Shown: positions 1-9,422 of the stretch, piece by piece
Position numbering within the stretch: position 1 is the first letter of the stretch
How the letters are laid out: each line of letters opens with the position of its first letter
Assembly (NCBI RefSeq): GCF_017355955.1
Contig: NZ_JAFFID010000002.1
Coordinates: 1 to 64,000, forward strand
Direction of reading: 5' to 3'
Source of the DNA: Sabulibacter ruber
GTDB taxonomy: Bacteria > Bacteroidota > Bacteroidia > Cytophagales > Hymenobacteraceae
DNA length: 64,000 nucleotides
The notes under the pieces: model-generated
The model's input: only the letters and a program-made list of their open reading frames with translations
What the model was told of the DNA's origin: nothing
Databases searched by the model: none
Made by a program: the position numbers and the translations under genes

Positions 1-26
1 GGGGACCTTCCTTCCGGAAGGGGCTG

Positions 27-56
27 CAAAGGTAAGCAGAACTTCCCTCTTTGCAA
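27..56 (-). promoter_or_regulatory. Leftward Bacteroidota-type promoter (proximal copy)
   Basis: On the minus strand the -7 element TACCTTTG (27-34) lies 19 bases from TTG (54-56). This matches the Bacteroidota primary sigma consensus (-33 TTTG, -7 TAnnTTTG). It would transcribe out of the window to the left, so the driven gene is not visible. The TACCTTTGCAG form resembles strong housekeeping promoters, but that is inference. Confidence 0.55.
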
Positions 57-132
57 GCGCTTCGGCAATCTTTTTTTCTCCTTCCCTCTCCGCCCGGCTG
101 GCCTCGGGGTCCCTCCGGTCCCGAAGGGGCTG

Positions 133-162
133 CAAAGGTAAGCAGAATCCTTTAGTTTGCAA
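133..162 (-). promoter_or_regulatory. Leftward Bacteroidota-type promoter (distal copy)
   Basis: This is a second copy of the same arrangement: TACCTTTG on the minus strand at 133-140, 19 bases from TTG at 160-162. It lies 106 bp from the first copy, so the two form a tandem pair pointing left. Confidence 0.5.
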
Positions 163-547
163 GCGGGGAAGGAAAGTTTTTCTTTGCTTCCCTTAGGAAA
201 AGGTTCCCGACCGGAGCCTAAGGGAGAACCAACATTAGGTGGCGATTGGTTCCCGGTAAGAGGAGGTTTTTTCTCCTTGCCGTTTCCTTTTGGCTGCTTC
301 CCTGCTGGACGCTTAGGCAGAACCAAGAATAGGTGCTCAGAAGTTCCGAGGCACTTAAGTTTTTTCTGTTGACCTCTGCAAGCCACAAAGCTCCCGACCG
401 GAGCCTAGACGGGAACCAAGAATGATGCTGGTTGGTTCCAAGCAACTTGAATTTCTTCTCTTACCTTCTGTCTCACCAATCAAATCTACTTGCCCCACCT
501 GTATACTGCTTTCTCTATTTCTAGCCTGCTTTGCTTAGAACTGACTA

Positions 548-630
548 AAACCGCTTTCCTCAGGCAAGGCGGGTAGTCCCGTTTTCACACCTGAAGGTCA
601 GATTCTGTCCTGCTTATATGGAAGCGGTTT
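548..630. other. Possible structured RNA or nested inverted repeat
   Basis: AAACCGCTTTCC (548-559) pairs with GGAAGCGGTTT (620-630) with one bulge. Inside, CCT-CAGG (from about 558) can pair with CCTGAAGG (about 590-597) across a bulged A, enclosing the hairpin CGGG-TAGT-CCCG. I cannot match it to a known riboswitch. It could be a small RNA, a leader for the PAP2 gene downstream, or a remnant repeat. Confidence 0.3.
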
Positions 631-833
631 ACTCCTTGTTTGCAATACTTCATTAGATATGGAGCATCCCCTCCTGCTAAAACTTCTGGTTATGGCATCC
701 GTTTTAAGCTTACTTTGCCAAAACACCTTCTTAAACAGGTGTGATGCGCAAAGTGTCCTTTTTCGTCCAAGGGCAGCATTTGACTACTTGTACCACTTTA
801 ACTTGTTTTCTATTCCATAAACTTCTACACACC

Positions 834-1625
834 TTGAACCTCAAAACCTTTCTGACCACCTCACTCCTGTGGATTTCCTTTTCCGCTAGAGTTATAGCCC
901 AGTCTCCAGCAGCAGACACTACCGTTGCTGTTCAACCGGTTATTTCCTCCTTGCAGGTCTCGCCTGAAGAAGGCAAACCGAAAACGAGTCGCTATCTTAA
1001 AAGAGCGGTATTACCTTCTGCTATACTTATGGCGGCAGGTATCTCTACCATCAAGGGAAATGGTTTCTACAGTAGCTATGACGCCAGCAGAGATGCTCGC
1101 AAAGCATTCCCGAACTTCAGCACCACCGTTGATGATTATCTGTTCTTCGTTCCAATAGTAGGCTTGTATGGTTTTAACCTGTTCTCATCACAGAACAAGC
1201 ACGACATAAGGCGGCAAACCGGTTTGTTGCTGGCTTCTGGAGTGCTGACTACCCTTGTAGTGTATCCTACTAAATTCCTGACAGCGCAGGAGCGGCCCAA
1301 CGGAGAGCCAAGGGCCTTCCCTTCAGGTCACACAGCATACGCTTTTACAATTGCTGCCATTGTAGACAAAGAGTTTAGAGGTAAAAGCAAGTGGATCAGC
1401 ATAGGGAGTTACACCATCGCCTCGGCTACAGGTGTGATGCGCGTGCTGAACAATGAGCACTGGATGGCCGATGTACTAGCCGGTGCCGGTGTGGGTATCC
1501 TCTCCGTGAATACGGTTTATTTTATTCATGACCGCATCATGCGCAACAAGGGGTTAAATAGCAGCATTATGCCAACTGTTTTACCCAACGGCAAGATGGG
1601 GCTGGGCATGGCGCTTCAGTTCTGA
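834..1625 (+). CDS. PAP2-family phosphatase, exported/membrane
   Basis: Likely a type 2 phosphatidic acid phosphatase-family hydrolase (lipid phosphatase or undecaprenyl-pyrophosphate phosphatase type) acting at the inner membrane or in the periplasm. All three family motifs are present: K-x6-RP (KFLTAQERP), PSGH, and R-x5-H-x3-D (RVLNNEHWMAD). I chose the TTG at 834 because a signal-peptide-like segment (NLKTFLTTSLLWISFSARV, then IAQ) begins there. A GTG/ATG start at 741/744 is open but adds about 31 unusual residues. The gene stands alone with a heptamer repeat just after its stop. The substrate cannot be read from sequence. Confidence 0.85.
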   Translation: MNLKTFLTTSLLWISFSARVIAQSPAADTTVAVQPVISSLQVSPEEGKPKTSRYLKRAVLPSAILMAAGISTIKGNGFYSSYDASRDARKAFPNFSTTVDDYLFFVPIVGLYGFNLFSSQNKHDIRRQTGLLLASGVLTTLVVYPTKFLTAQERPNGEPRAFPSGHTAYAFTIAAIVDKEFRGKSKWISIGSYTIASATGVMRVLNNEHWMADVLAGAGVGILSVNTVYFIHDRIMRNKGLNSSIMPTVLPNGKMGLGMALQF

Positions 1626-1627
1626 GG

Positions 1628-1668
1628 ATTGTTGATTGTTGATTGTTGATTGTTGATTGTTGATTGTT
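1628..1668. repeat. Heptanucleotide tandem repeat (ATTGTTG)n
   Basis: About six uninterrupted copies of ATTGTTG begin three bases after the PAP2 stop codon. They lie outside any coding frame, so slippage here would not switch a protein on or off. Confidence 0.85.
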
Positions 1669-1762
1669 TTGAATAAAATGGCCGGAAAACAGCGTAAAGG
1701 GAAGCACAGATATAGGAAGCCCTTATCTATTTTGAGAACAATCAGCAATTAACAAGAAAGCC

Positions 1763-3271
1763 ATGAAAATCCTTAGCGCCTCCCAAACCCGAGAAGCAGA
1801 TGCGTACACTATTGCCCATGAGCCTATCTCGTCTTTAGACCTGATGGAACGGGCTTCTGGGGCGTTGGTGAAATGGCTGGAGCAGAGGTATTCTCCAGAG
1901 ATTCCTTTCTATGTCTTCTGCGGACCTGGGAATAACGGAGGCGATGGATTGGCGGTAGCACGTTTACTCCACCACGATGGCTACGATGTGCAGGTGATCT
2001 TAGTAGCAACAAACAAAAACTATTCAACTGATCTCGCGCAGAACCTGAGCAGACTGCCAAAGGCCATTCCGCTTCTCAAAGCGCACTTCCTGCAAGATTT
2101 CCCAAGGGATTTGCCTTCAAGCGCAGTCATATTGGATGGCCTTTTCGGGTCAGGTTTGTCCCGGCCTTTGGAGGGCTTGTATGCCGAGGCCGTTTCTTAT
2201 ATCAATCAACTCGAGGCTCAGGTTATCTCCATTGACATTCCCTCAGGCCTGTTCACTGATGGCCCGACCCCAGAAGGAACTGCGGTAATACAGGCAGACA
2301 TCACCCTTACCTTTGAGCGGCCTAAACTGGCATTCTTATTACCAACCTCAGGTGCTTTTGCCGGCGATTGGCACGTTTTACCTATCGGGCTTCACCAGGA
2401 ATTCTTAAACCAGGTGGAATCTCCGCACCAATTATTAGTACCGGAAACTATCAAGTCGCTTGCTCGCCCTCGGTCCAAGTTCTCCCACAAAGGCACTTTT
2501 GGGCATGCTTTGCTGGTGGGCGGGAGTTATGGCAAGATGGGGGCTATCACGATGAGTGCCCATGCGGCTCTAAGATCAGGAGTTGGTTTACTGACGGTTC
2601 AGGTACCCCGGGTAGGGTATGACATTCTGCAGACCTCTGTGCCCGAAGCAATGGTTCTGACCGATGAGCATGAACATCACCTTACCACACCTCCCACCGA
2701 TGTAACCAAATACCAGTGCATTGGCATAGGTCCGGGGCTTGGACAGGCCGAAGACTCCAGATTGGCCTTAGAACGGATGTTCCGCCAGAAGTTGCCTCCT
2801 TTGGTCTTAGATGCGGATGCGCTCAACCTTTTGGCCGCCGACCGACTGCTGCGCCAACAATTACCTGCCGACAGCATTCTGACGCCTCACCCTAAAGAAT
2901 TTGAGCGGCTCACCGGCCCCGCCACCAACGACTTCCATCGCCTAGAGTTACTCCAGAACTTTTGCGCAGAACATAGCTGCTACGTCATCCTCAAAGGAGC
3001 TCACTCCTGCATCGGCACTCCATCCGGCGAACTTTACTTCAACACCACCGGGAACCCAGGAATGGCAACCGGCGGCAGTGGTGATGTGCTTACCGGTATT
3101 CTGACCGGCTTACGGGCTCAGGGGTATTCACCATTGGAAACTTGCCAGATTGGCGTTTACCTCCACGGGCTGGCAGGTGACTTGGCGGCAGCGGCAGAGG
3201 GAGAAACCTCTCTCATTGCTTCAGACCTTTACAAATACTTGGGAGCGGCGTTTCTTAAATTGAAACAATAG
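1763..3271 (+). CDS. nnrD: Bifunctional NAD(P)H-hydrate epimerase / ADP-dependent dehydratase
   Basis: This repairs hydrated NAD(P)H (NADHX/NADPHX). The N-terminal YjeF_N domain (about residues 1-215) epimerises the hydrate and the C-terminal ribokinase-like domain (about 235-500) dehydrates it using ADP. Visible signatures are FCGPGNNGGDGLAVARLL in the epimerase half, and LLVGGSYGKMGA and GNPGMATGGSGDVLTG in the dehydratase half. At 502 residues it has the usual length of the fused bacterial enzyme. It is monocistronic here. The convergent UbiA-like gene ends about 100 bp downstream. Confidence 0.95.
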   Translation: MKILSASQTREADAYTIAHEPISSLDLMERASGALVKWLEQRYSPEIPFYVFCGPGNNGGDGLAVARLLHHDGYDVQVILVATNKNYSTDLAQNLSRLPKAIPLLKAHFLQDFPRDLPSSAVILDGLFGSGLSRPLEGLYAEAVSYINQLEAQVISIDIPSGLFTDGPTPEGTAVIQADITLTFERPKLAFLLPTSGAFAGDWHVLPIGLHQEFLNQVESPHQLLVPETIKSLARPRSKFSHKGTFGHALLVGGSYGKMGAITMSAHAALRSGVGLLTVQVPRVGYDILQTSVPEAMVLTDEHEHHLTTPPTDVTKYQCIGIGPGLGQAEDSRLALERMFRQKLPPLVLDADALNLLAADRLLRQQLPADSILTPHPKEFERLTGPATNDFHRLELLQNFCAEHSCYVILKGAHSCIGTPSGELYFNTTGNPGMATGGSGDVLTGILTGLRAQGYSPLETCQIGVYLHGLAGDLAAAAEGETSLIASDLYKYLGAAFLKLKQ

Positions 3272-3375
3272 CGGCAACTTCTGTTTTTGGCCAGCTTTGT
3301 GGAAAATGGGCTGAAAATACTAGCCTTCTTTGCAGGAAGTAGTGGAGCCAAGCTCCTTTGAAGTCTCTGACAACC

Positions 3376-4224
3376 TTATAGCAGGAACCAGACCAGGAGA
3401 AACTGAACCAGCATCATTCCATCGGCTAAGATCAGGAAGTAGTATTGGGAACGGTTTTCGTGGGCATTCCAGATCACCATGGCAGCGCCTATTGCAGATA
3501 ATCCTAAGGCTATGCGTACGTGCATGGCCGTTCCGGCCGGAAGCAGCAGGGCAAAAACGAACAAAGCCGCCAATGCCAGCTTCTTGGTATTTTGCACGCC
3601 CCACTTGGTGGGGAACGTTACCGTTTCGGTCTGCTTATCCTTGTTCACATCCCGGATATCAAAGACCAGCGTTAAAGAGAAGATAAACAGAAAACGGCGC
3701 AAAAACAGAATAAGGTTGGGCGTGTCAAATAGATCCCGGTCTACTTCCATCAACGGCAACTGCACCGTTATGGCTGACCAGACATAGGCAATCAGAAACA
3801 CTTTCAGGAAAGGAATATCACGCAGGGGAATGTACCGGTCTCCTTCCGGGATCACGGCTACCGAGTATAGCCCAGCTACCACTATGAGGTGGAGCAAAAA
3901 CCAGAAGCTTAACTCAAAAAGGGCAGTCCAGTAAAGATAAACCACGCACAGCGCACTAGCCACGCACATGAAAATAAGCTCCTGTCTGTACTTTTGGATC
4001 CACTCAGTACGGGCAGACATGCCCACCTCCTGGTTGAACTTGTAGGGCACCAAACTGTCTGCATTGTACACGAAAAGCGTTGCAAAGAAGACGATTCCCC
4101 CTAACCGAAGAGAAATAGGTATTCCGCTCAGCAGATATGTCTCCCACACCAGCACGGCAGCGCAAAGAGAAATAAACAGGTTGCTGTACAGAATAAAGTT
4201 CAGGACTTTCAGGGGGATCCTCAT
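3376..4224 (-). CDS. UbiA-like polytopic membrane protein
   Basis: A hydrophobic 282-residue protein with about eight membrane segments, resembling UbiA-type prenyltransferases. The second Asp-rich motif is clear (DIRDVNKD, D189/D192/D196). The first is degenerate, with only N54 and D56 in VYNADSL. Classical UbiA enzymes use both motifs to bind the Mg-pyrophosphate of the prenyl donor, so activity is uncertain. There is no quinone or haem biosynthesis gene beside it to suggest a substrate. The ppa gene lies upstream on the same strand, separated by a terminator-like hairpin. Confidence 0.65.
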   Translation of the reverse strand: MRIPLKVLNFILYSNLFISLCAAVLVWETYLLSGIPISLRLGGIVFFATLFVYNADSLVPYKFNQEVGMSARTEWIQKYRQELIFMCVASALCVVYLYWTALFELSFWFLLHLIVVAGLYSVAVIPEGDRYIPLRDIPFLKVFLIAYVWSAITVQLPLMEVDRDLFDTPNLILFLRRFLFIFSLTLVFDIRDVNKDKQTETVTFPTKWGVQNTKKLALAALFVFALLLPAGTAMHVRIALGLSAIGAAMVIWNAHENRSQYYFLILADGMMLVQFLLVWFLL

Positions 4225-4345
4225 ACTGGTTGAATCAACGGCTTCTTACCCATTGCGCTGGCAAAGTACGTTTGCAGTTACCTGCGGTGCAAACCTAAAA
4301 TATGCAGAGACAACAGTACCTGGCTTGTCAATGCTCTGAAAGAAG

Positions 4346-4378
4346 AAGCGCCGCTTCCCTATACGGAAAGCGGCGCTT
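4346..4378 (-). terminator. Terminator after ppa
   Basis: The 11-bp perfect stem AAGCGCCGCTT (4346-4356) pairs with AAGCGGCGCTT (4368-4378). It sits just downstream of the ppa stop on the minus strand, followed there by a short pyrimidine run. Confidence 0.7.
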
Positions 4379-4403
4379 TTCTATTGAATGTTTTTGGGTC
4401 TTC

Positions 4404-4967
4404 TTAGCTATTGCCTCTGAAAGTAGTGTTGTACAGCTCAATGCTTTGCTCAATGATTCTGTACGCGTCTTCACGGCCCAGGAAGTTCTCCACAATCACT
4501 TCTTTGTTTTCCAGTTTCTTATAGTCTTCAAAGAAGCGCTGAATCTCAAGAAGGGTATGCGGCGGCAACTCAGAAATATCATTGATGTGCTTCACAGACA
4601 TGTCGTTGGCAGCTACGGCAATGATTTTATCGTCTTCCTCGTTGTTGTCAATCATCTGCATCACCCCAATTACTTTGGCATCTATCAAGCACATAGGAGC
4701 TACGTCAATAGAGCAAAGCACCAGGATATCCAGAGGGTCTTTGTCATCGCAGTAGGTCTGGGGAATAAAGCCGTAGTTAGCTGGGTAGTGCACCGCTGAG
4801 AAAAGAACGCGGTCCAGTTTAAGCATACCGCTGTCTTTATCTAATTCATATTTGGCTTTTGATCCCTTCGGAATCTCAATGATACCGGTCACGATTTTAG
4901 GAGCCTCTTCGCCGTAGCTTACTTCATGCCAAGGATTAGATGTTTTCTGAGTTGTAGTTTCTGACAT
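4404..4967 (-). CDS. ppa: Inorganic pyrophosphatase (family I)
   Basis: A soluble cytoplasmic enzyme hydrolysing pyrophosphate to two phosphates, which pulls biosynthetic reactions forward. The 187-residue length suits family I. The metal-binding signature is DDKDPLD (about residues 74-80), and [26 protein letters not shown] and DNNEEDDK are also conserved family segments. It lies about 40 bp downstream of the PafA-like phosphatase on the same strand, so the two may be co-transcribed. Confidence 0.95.
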   Translation of the reverse strand: MSETTTQKTSNPWHEVSYGEEAPKIVTGIIEIPKGSKAKYELDKDSGMLKLDRVLFSAVHYPANYGFIPQTYCDDKDPLDILVLCSIDVAPMCLIDAKVIGVMQMIDNNEEDDKIIAVAANDMSVKHINDISELPPHTLLEIQRFFEDYKKLENKEVIVENFLGREDAYRIIEQSIELYNTTFRGNS

Positions 4968-5009
4968 ACTAATTATTTCTATCTGTTTTAAAATTCAGCG
5001 GCTTAGCTG

Positions 5010-6677
5010 TTACCGCACGTGTTCCAATAAAGACCGGCCCATGGTTCCGTTAGGTTCCTGGATGCGCAGCCAGGCTGCCAGGGTTGGGGCAATGTCAATA
5101 ATCTCGGTGTGCACGGTAGATTCCCCCGCCGGAACCTGCCACCCGTACCATAGCAGCGGAATGTGAGTGTCATACGCCCAGGTACTGCCGTGGGTAGTTC
5201 CCTTGGCCATGCCGCGACCATAGTTCTCGTACCAACCAGGCTGATAGGTGAGCAATACGTCACCGGAACGGAACGGCATATACCCGTTTTCCACCAGCAT
5301 GCCTAACCCTCGTTCCCAATGCGATTTCATGAGCGCATCGGCAGTGAAGGAACGTAAAACACCCGGAAAACGCTGCATAAATCTGGCAACCTCTTCCTGT
5401 ATTTCCACCAAATTAACCTTTTTGCTTTCAATTACCGCATGGTTGAGGTAAATCTGTTGGTTCATGAAGGAGCTTACCCACTCGGCATTCCCGAATTTAG
5501 TATTCAGGTGCTTCTTCAGGGAGTCTGTCATGATGCCGTTGTTGGTATTACCCGCCGGTATTCTTAACTGTTTCAGGTAATTAGGATTGTGAGCGGCACC
5601 GTGATCGGCGGTTAGGAAAATCAATACGTTTTCTTTGCCTAATTGGGTGTCCAGGAACTTGAGCAAATCTGCCAGATCACGGTCCAGGCGCAGGTAATTA
5701 TCTTCTACTTCAATGGAATTAGGCCCAAACTGGTGCCCTATGTAATCTGGTGTAGAGAAGCTTACTGCCAGAAAATCGGTGAACTGGCCTTTTCCTAGGT
5801 TCTCTGCTTTGATGGCTTCAATGGCAAATTCCTTGGTGTAAGTATTTCCGGCCGGAATGGCGCGCAGAAGGTCAAAGGTTTTGCCTCTGTAAGCCGGTAT
5901 GTTGTGCGGGAACACCGGTTTCTGCTCCCCGGAGAAAGTACCCTCAAACGGCTGGTCATCAGCGGCGCTCTCGGTGTACTGGTCTATTGGCAGCAAGGTG
6001 GTCCAGGGCTGGCTCAGGTATTGGTCCGGCAGTTTGCGGTTGTTGAAAGCCTGCACCCACGCTGGAAGCTCCTGCATGTAATAGGTACTGGTGATCATGT
6101 TGCCGTTGCTGCCATCGTACCAGTACGCGGCATTGGCGGCGTGGCCGGCCGGCAGAATGGAACCGCGGTCTTTCAGACTCAGCCCAATGACTTTGCTCTG
6201 CTGGTTGGTGGCTAGTTTCAGTTCATCGGTGATGGTGGTGGAAATCATGTTCACCGGCGACATCTCTCCGGCAGTAGAATTACTCCCCACCGTTTTCACA
6301 GACTTATCCTCGGCACAGTAGATGTTACGGCCGGTGGCCCGGTTGTACCAGTCATTGCCCACAATGCCGTGCATGGCCGGCGTAGTACCGGTATAGATAG
6401 AGGCATGGCCAGGGCCGGTGTAGGTAGGTACGTAGTTGTAATGGTTGTTCCGGAAGTTGAACCCTTCTCCCATTAAGCGTTTAAAGCCTTCTTTGGAATA
6501 TTTATCCCAAAAACGGTACAGGTAATCGTAGCGCATCTGGTCAACTACAATGCCCACTACCAGCTTTGGTTTAGCAGGTAATTTCCCTTTAGATTTCTTC
6601 TTTTGCGCTGCTGCGGGGGATATGCTTACAAGCAACAGCAGCATTACCGCCCAAAGGCGGATTACTCTTTTCTTCAT
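5010..6677 (-). CDS. PafA-type alkaline phosphatase (phosphodiesterase/sulfatase fold), secreted
   Basis: A periplasmic or exported phosphomonoesterase of the alkaline phosphatase superfamily. The signal peptide runs to PAAA near residue 24. The first zinc-binding Asp is in VGIVVDQMRYD. The nucleophile segment is VPTYTGPGHASIYTG (Thr about 87 by analogy with PafA). Further zinc ligands lie in PDYIGHQFGP, FLTADHGAAHNP and THGSTWAYDTHIPLL. At 555 residues it matches Flavobacteriia/Cytophagia PafA enzymes, which do not depend on the PhoA dimer architecture. Release of phosphate from organic phosphates is the likely role. It is followed closely by ppa. Confidence 0.85.
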   Translation of the reverse strand: MKKRVIRLWAVMLLLLVSISPAAAQKKKSKGKLPAKPKLVVGIVVDQMRYDYLYRFWDKYSKEGFKRLMGEGFNFRNNHYNYVPTYTGPGHASIYTGTTPAMHGIVGNDWYNRATGRNIYCAEDKSVKTVGSNSTAGEMSPVNMISTTITDELKLATNQQSKVIGLSLKDRGSILPAGHAANAAYWYDGSNGNMITSTYYMQELPAWVQAFNNRKLPDQYLSQPWTTLLPIDQYTESAADDQPFEGTFSGEQKPVFPHNIPAYRGKTFDLLRAIPAGNTYTKEFAIEAIKAENLGKGQFTDFLAVSFSTPDYIGHQFGPNSIEVEDNYLRLDRDLADLLKFLDTQLGKENVLIFLTADHGAAHNPNYLKQLRIPAGNTNNGIMTDSLKKHLNTKFGNAEWVSSFMNQQIYLNHAVIESKKVNLVEIQEEVARFMQRFPGVLRSFTADALMKSHWERGLGMLVENGYMPFRSGDVLLTYQPGWYENYGRGMAKGTTHGSTWAYDTHIPLLWYGWQVPAGESTVHTEIIDIAPTLAAWLRIQEPNGTMGRSLLEHVR

Positions 6678-6826
6678 TGGGTTTGTCTTACGATTCTGTT
6701 TCTGAGCCGATTTCTTGAAACCAGCTTAAAAACGTAAAGATATCAGGACAAGCTTTCCTGACTATCCTTTTTGCTGGAAGCGCTCAGAAATTAACCTATA
6801 GGTAACATACCCCCTAAAAAGCAAAA

Positions 6827-6846
6827 CGCCCATTTTTCAATGGGCG
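6827..6846 (-). terminator. Terminator of the atp operon
   Basis: The stem CGCCCATT (6827-6834) / AATGGGCG (6839-6846) with loop TTTC is followed on the minus strand by TTTTGCTTTTT. It lies 26 bases after the atpG stop. Confidence 0.8.
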
Positions 6847-6872
6847 CTGCTCTATGGGATATGTCAGAAAGC

Positions 6873-7763
6873 TTATCTACCGGCTGCAAGCGCCTCGGCA
6901 CCACCCACAATCTCCAGGATCTCGGTGGTAATGGCAGCCTGCCTAGTACGGTTATACGTTAGTTTCAATTGCTTCAGCAACTCACCGGCGTTGTCAGTGG
7001 CTTTGTCCATGGCGGTCATACGGGCACCGTGCTCAGAGGCATTAGACTCCAATACTGCTTTGTACACCTGAATCTTCAGAGACTTAGGAATCAACTGCTC
7101 CACAATCTCCTCTTTAGAAGGCTCAAAGATGTAGTCCAGGTTGGCGTTGGTGTTGCCTTGGTTCTCGGTGTTCTCCTGAATAGGCAGGAACTGCTCCGTC
7201 CGGATGATCTGGGTAGCTACGTTCTTGAATTCATTGTATACCAATTCAACGTGGTCATAGTACCCGTTGCGGAAACCTTCCATGGCTCGTTCAGCAGCTA
7301 CTCTTACCGTTTCAAAGGAAAGATTCCCGAACACAGTAGTATAGTCACCCGCCAAAGGGAAGTTACGCTTGTCAAAGTACTCGTGGCCTTTTTTCCCGAT
7401 GGCCATGATCTCTACGTTACCGGCAACTTGCTGGGCTCTGTAACGATCGTTGATCAGGTTGTTCACGGCTTTCATCACGTTAGAGTTGAAAGCACCGCAC
7501 AAACCACGGTCTGAGGTAACGGCAATGATCAGCACCCGTTGCACATCGCGTTTGCGGGCATACACATTCTCGCCACCCTCTCCGTTTACCTGAGAGAGAT
7601 TAGAAAGGATGTTGTTCAGGCGTTGAGCATAGGGACGCATGCGCATGATGTTGTCCTGGGCCCGGCGCAATTTAGCCGCCGCCACCATTTTCATGGCCTT
7701 GGTGATCTGCTGCGTAGAGCTGACAGAAACAATCCGGTTGCGTACTTCTTTTAAACTAGCCAT
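6873..7763 (-). CDS. atpG: ATP synthase F1 gamma subunit
   Basis: The central rotor stalk of F1. The N-terminal helix (MASLKEVRNRI...TQQITKAMKMVAAAKLRRAQ) and C-terminal helix (LLKQLKLTYNRTRQAAITTEI) are canonical; together they form the coiled coil inside the alpha3beta3 ring. The length of 296 is usual. It is the last gene of the operon, 76 bp after atpA. Confidence 0.97.
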   Translation of the reverse strand: MASLKEVRNRIVSVSSTQQITKAMKMVAAAKLRRAQDNIMRMRPYAQRLNNILSNLSQVNGEGGENVYARKRDVQRVLIIAVTSDRGLCGAFNSNVMKAVNNLINDRYRAQQVAGNVEIMAIGKKGHEYFDKRNFPLAGDYTTVFGNLSFETVRVAAERAMEGFRNGYYDHVELVYNEFKNVATQIIRTEQFLPIQENTENQGNTNANLDYIFEPSKEEIVEQLIPKSLKIQVYKAVLESNASEHGARMTAMDKATDNAGELLKQLKLTYNRTRQAAITTEILEIVGGAEALAAGR

Positions 7764-7839
7764 TTAATAGTTAGTCAAGTATGAACAGAGAAAGAAGAGC
7801 ACACGGTTACCCGCGCTGCTCTTCTTCTGTTGATTTTAA

Positions 7840-9420
7840 TTATTTACGATATCTGGCTGTGAGCTCACGCGCTACTTGCTTCAGCGTGTCAGTCACGGTA
7901 TCATCAATCTTACCAGCTCTCAACGCATCCAGAACCGGACGGTGCTGCGCGTTCAACGTCATGGTGAAGTCTTTCTCAAACTGACGCACCTGGTTAACCG
8001 GAACGTCATCAATCAGACCATTGGTACAGCAGTAGATCATCGCTACCTGATCCTCTACCGCTACCGGAGAGAACTGAGGCTGCTTCAGAACCTCAAGGTT
8101 TCTGCGGCCACGCTCAATGGTCAGTTTAGTAGCAGCATCCAGGTCAGAACCGAACTTTGCGAAGGCTTCCAATTCACGGAACTGCGCCTGATCCAGTTTC
8201 AAGGTACCAGCCACTTTCTTCATCGACTTGATCTGAGCAGAACCACCCACGCGAGATACCGAGATACCTACGTTGATAGCCGGACGGATACCAGAGTTGA
8301 ACAAGTTAGTTTCCAGGAAGATCTGACCGTCTGTGATAGAGATCACGTTGGTTGGGATGTACGCAGAAACGTCACCCGCTTGCGTCTCAATGATTGGAAG
8401 GGCAGTCAAAGAACCACCACCTTTCACTAAATGACGGATAGACTCTGGCAAGTCGTTCATGTTACGGGCAATCTCATCAGAAGCGTTCACCTTAGCGGCA
8501 CGCTCCAATAAGCGAGAGTGCAGATAGAATACGTCACCTGGATACGCCTCACGTCCTGGAGGACGACGCAACAACAGAGACACTTCACGGTACGCCACAG
8601 CTTGCTTAGACAAGTCATCGTACACTACCAGCGCTGGACGTCCGGTGTCACGGAAGAACTCCCCGATGGCAGCACCGGTAAATGGCGCGTAGAACTGCAT
8701 TGGAGCAGGGTCTGCAGCCGGAGCGGCTACTACCACGGTGTAACGCATAGCTCCACCAGATTCCAAAGCGTTTACGATCTGCGCTACGGTAGAGGCTTTC
8801 TGGCCAATAGCTACGTAGATACAGAACACAGGCTCACCACGGTCAAAGAACTCACCCTGGTTGATGATGGTATCAATAGCTACCGCAGTCTTACCAGTCT
8901 GGCGGTCACCAATGATCAACTCCCGCTGGCCACGGCCAATCGGAATCATTGAGTCAATTGCTTTGATACCGGTTTGCATAGGCTCATTTACCGGCTGACG
9001 GAAAATAACGCCTGGTGCTTTTCTTTCAATTGGCATTTCGTACAGCTCACCCACTAATGGGCCTTTGCCGTCTATTGGCTGACCAAGGGTGTTTACCACG
9101 CGGCCTACCATGCCATCACCTACGCGAACGGAGGCAATTTTATTTGTTTTCTTAACTGTATCGCCTTCTTTGATGTCGCTCCAGTCACCCAACAATACCG
9201 CACCCACGTTGTCCTCTTCAAGGTTAAGAACAAGGGCTTGCAGACCATTTTCGAACTCTAACAACTCACCAGACTGCGCCTTGGATAAGCCGTAGATACG
9301 AGCAACACCGTCACCTACTTGCAGAACCGTACCAACTTCTTCTAGTTCAGCTTCTGTTCTGAAGTTTGACAGCTGTTCTCTTAAAATCGCTGATACTTCA
9401 TCAGGTCTAACTTCTGCCAT
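7840..9420 (-). CDS. atpA: ATP synthase F1 alpha subunit
   Basis: The non-catalytic nucleotide-binding subunit of F1. The 526 residues carry the Walker A motif GDRQTGKT at 171-178 and the family segment in [17 protein letters not shown]. It begins two bases after the atpH stop, implying translational coupling. The catalytic beta (atpD) and epsilon (atpC) genes are not adjacent. In Bacteroidota they usually form a separate unit. Confidence 0.98.
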   Translation of the reverse strand: MAEVRPDEVSAILREQLSNFRTEAELEEVGTVLQVGDGVARIYGLSKAQSGELLEFENGLQALVLNLEEDNVGAVLLGDWSDIKEGDTVKKTNKIASVRVGDGMVGRVVNTLGQPIDGKGPLVGELYEMPIERKAPGVIFRQPVNEPMQTGIKAIDSMIPIGRGQRELIIGDRQTGKTAVAIDTIINQGEFFDRGEPVFCIYVAIGQKASTVAQIVNALESGGAMRYTVVVAAPAADPAPMQFYAPFTGAAIGEFFRDTGRPALVVYDDLSKQAVAYREVSLLLRRPPGREAYPGDVFYLHSRLLERAAKVNASDEIARNMNDLPESIRHLVKGGGSLTALPIIETQAGDVSAYIPTNVISITDGQIFLETNLFNSGIRPAINVGISVSRVGGSAQIKSMKKVAGTLKLDQAQFRELEAFAKFGSDLDAATKLTIERGRRNLEVLKQPQFSPVAVEDQVAMIYCCTNGLIDDVPVNQVRQFEKDFTMTLNAQHRPVLDALRAGKIDDTVTDTLKQVARELTARYRK

Positions 9421-9422
9421 GA

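Larger units (their letters stand above)
1..450. repeat. Degenerate tandem repeats, about 93-106 bp per unit
   Basis: Non-coding region at the window edge. The string GGGGCTGCAAAGGTAAGCAG occurs at 21-40 and again at 127-146, each followed about 20 bases on by TTGCAAGCG. Further on, GAACCAA-type strings recur at 226, 320 and 413 (spacing 94 and 93), each followed by AGGTG or ATGATG, and CCCGACCGGAGCCTA occurs at about 206 and 393. Each unit also carries a pyrimidine-rich stretch (TTTTTTCT). I read this as roughly four degenerate tandem units. The short open frames here are biased in composition and look spurious. Confidence 0.6.

Noticed and set aside
157..445. Short open frames on both strands (71 and 75 codons)
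   Set aside because: They lie within degenerate tandem repeats, have skewed composition and resemble no protein family.
2368..2400. TTGGCACG as a further sigma-54 site
   Set aside because: It lies inside nnrD and lacks a TTGC-like element after five bases.
7876..8952. Antisense frames within atpA (184 and 144 codons)
   Set aside because: atpA is unmistakable on the other strand; the antisense translations have no signal of their own.
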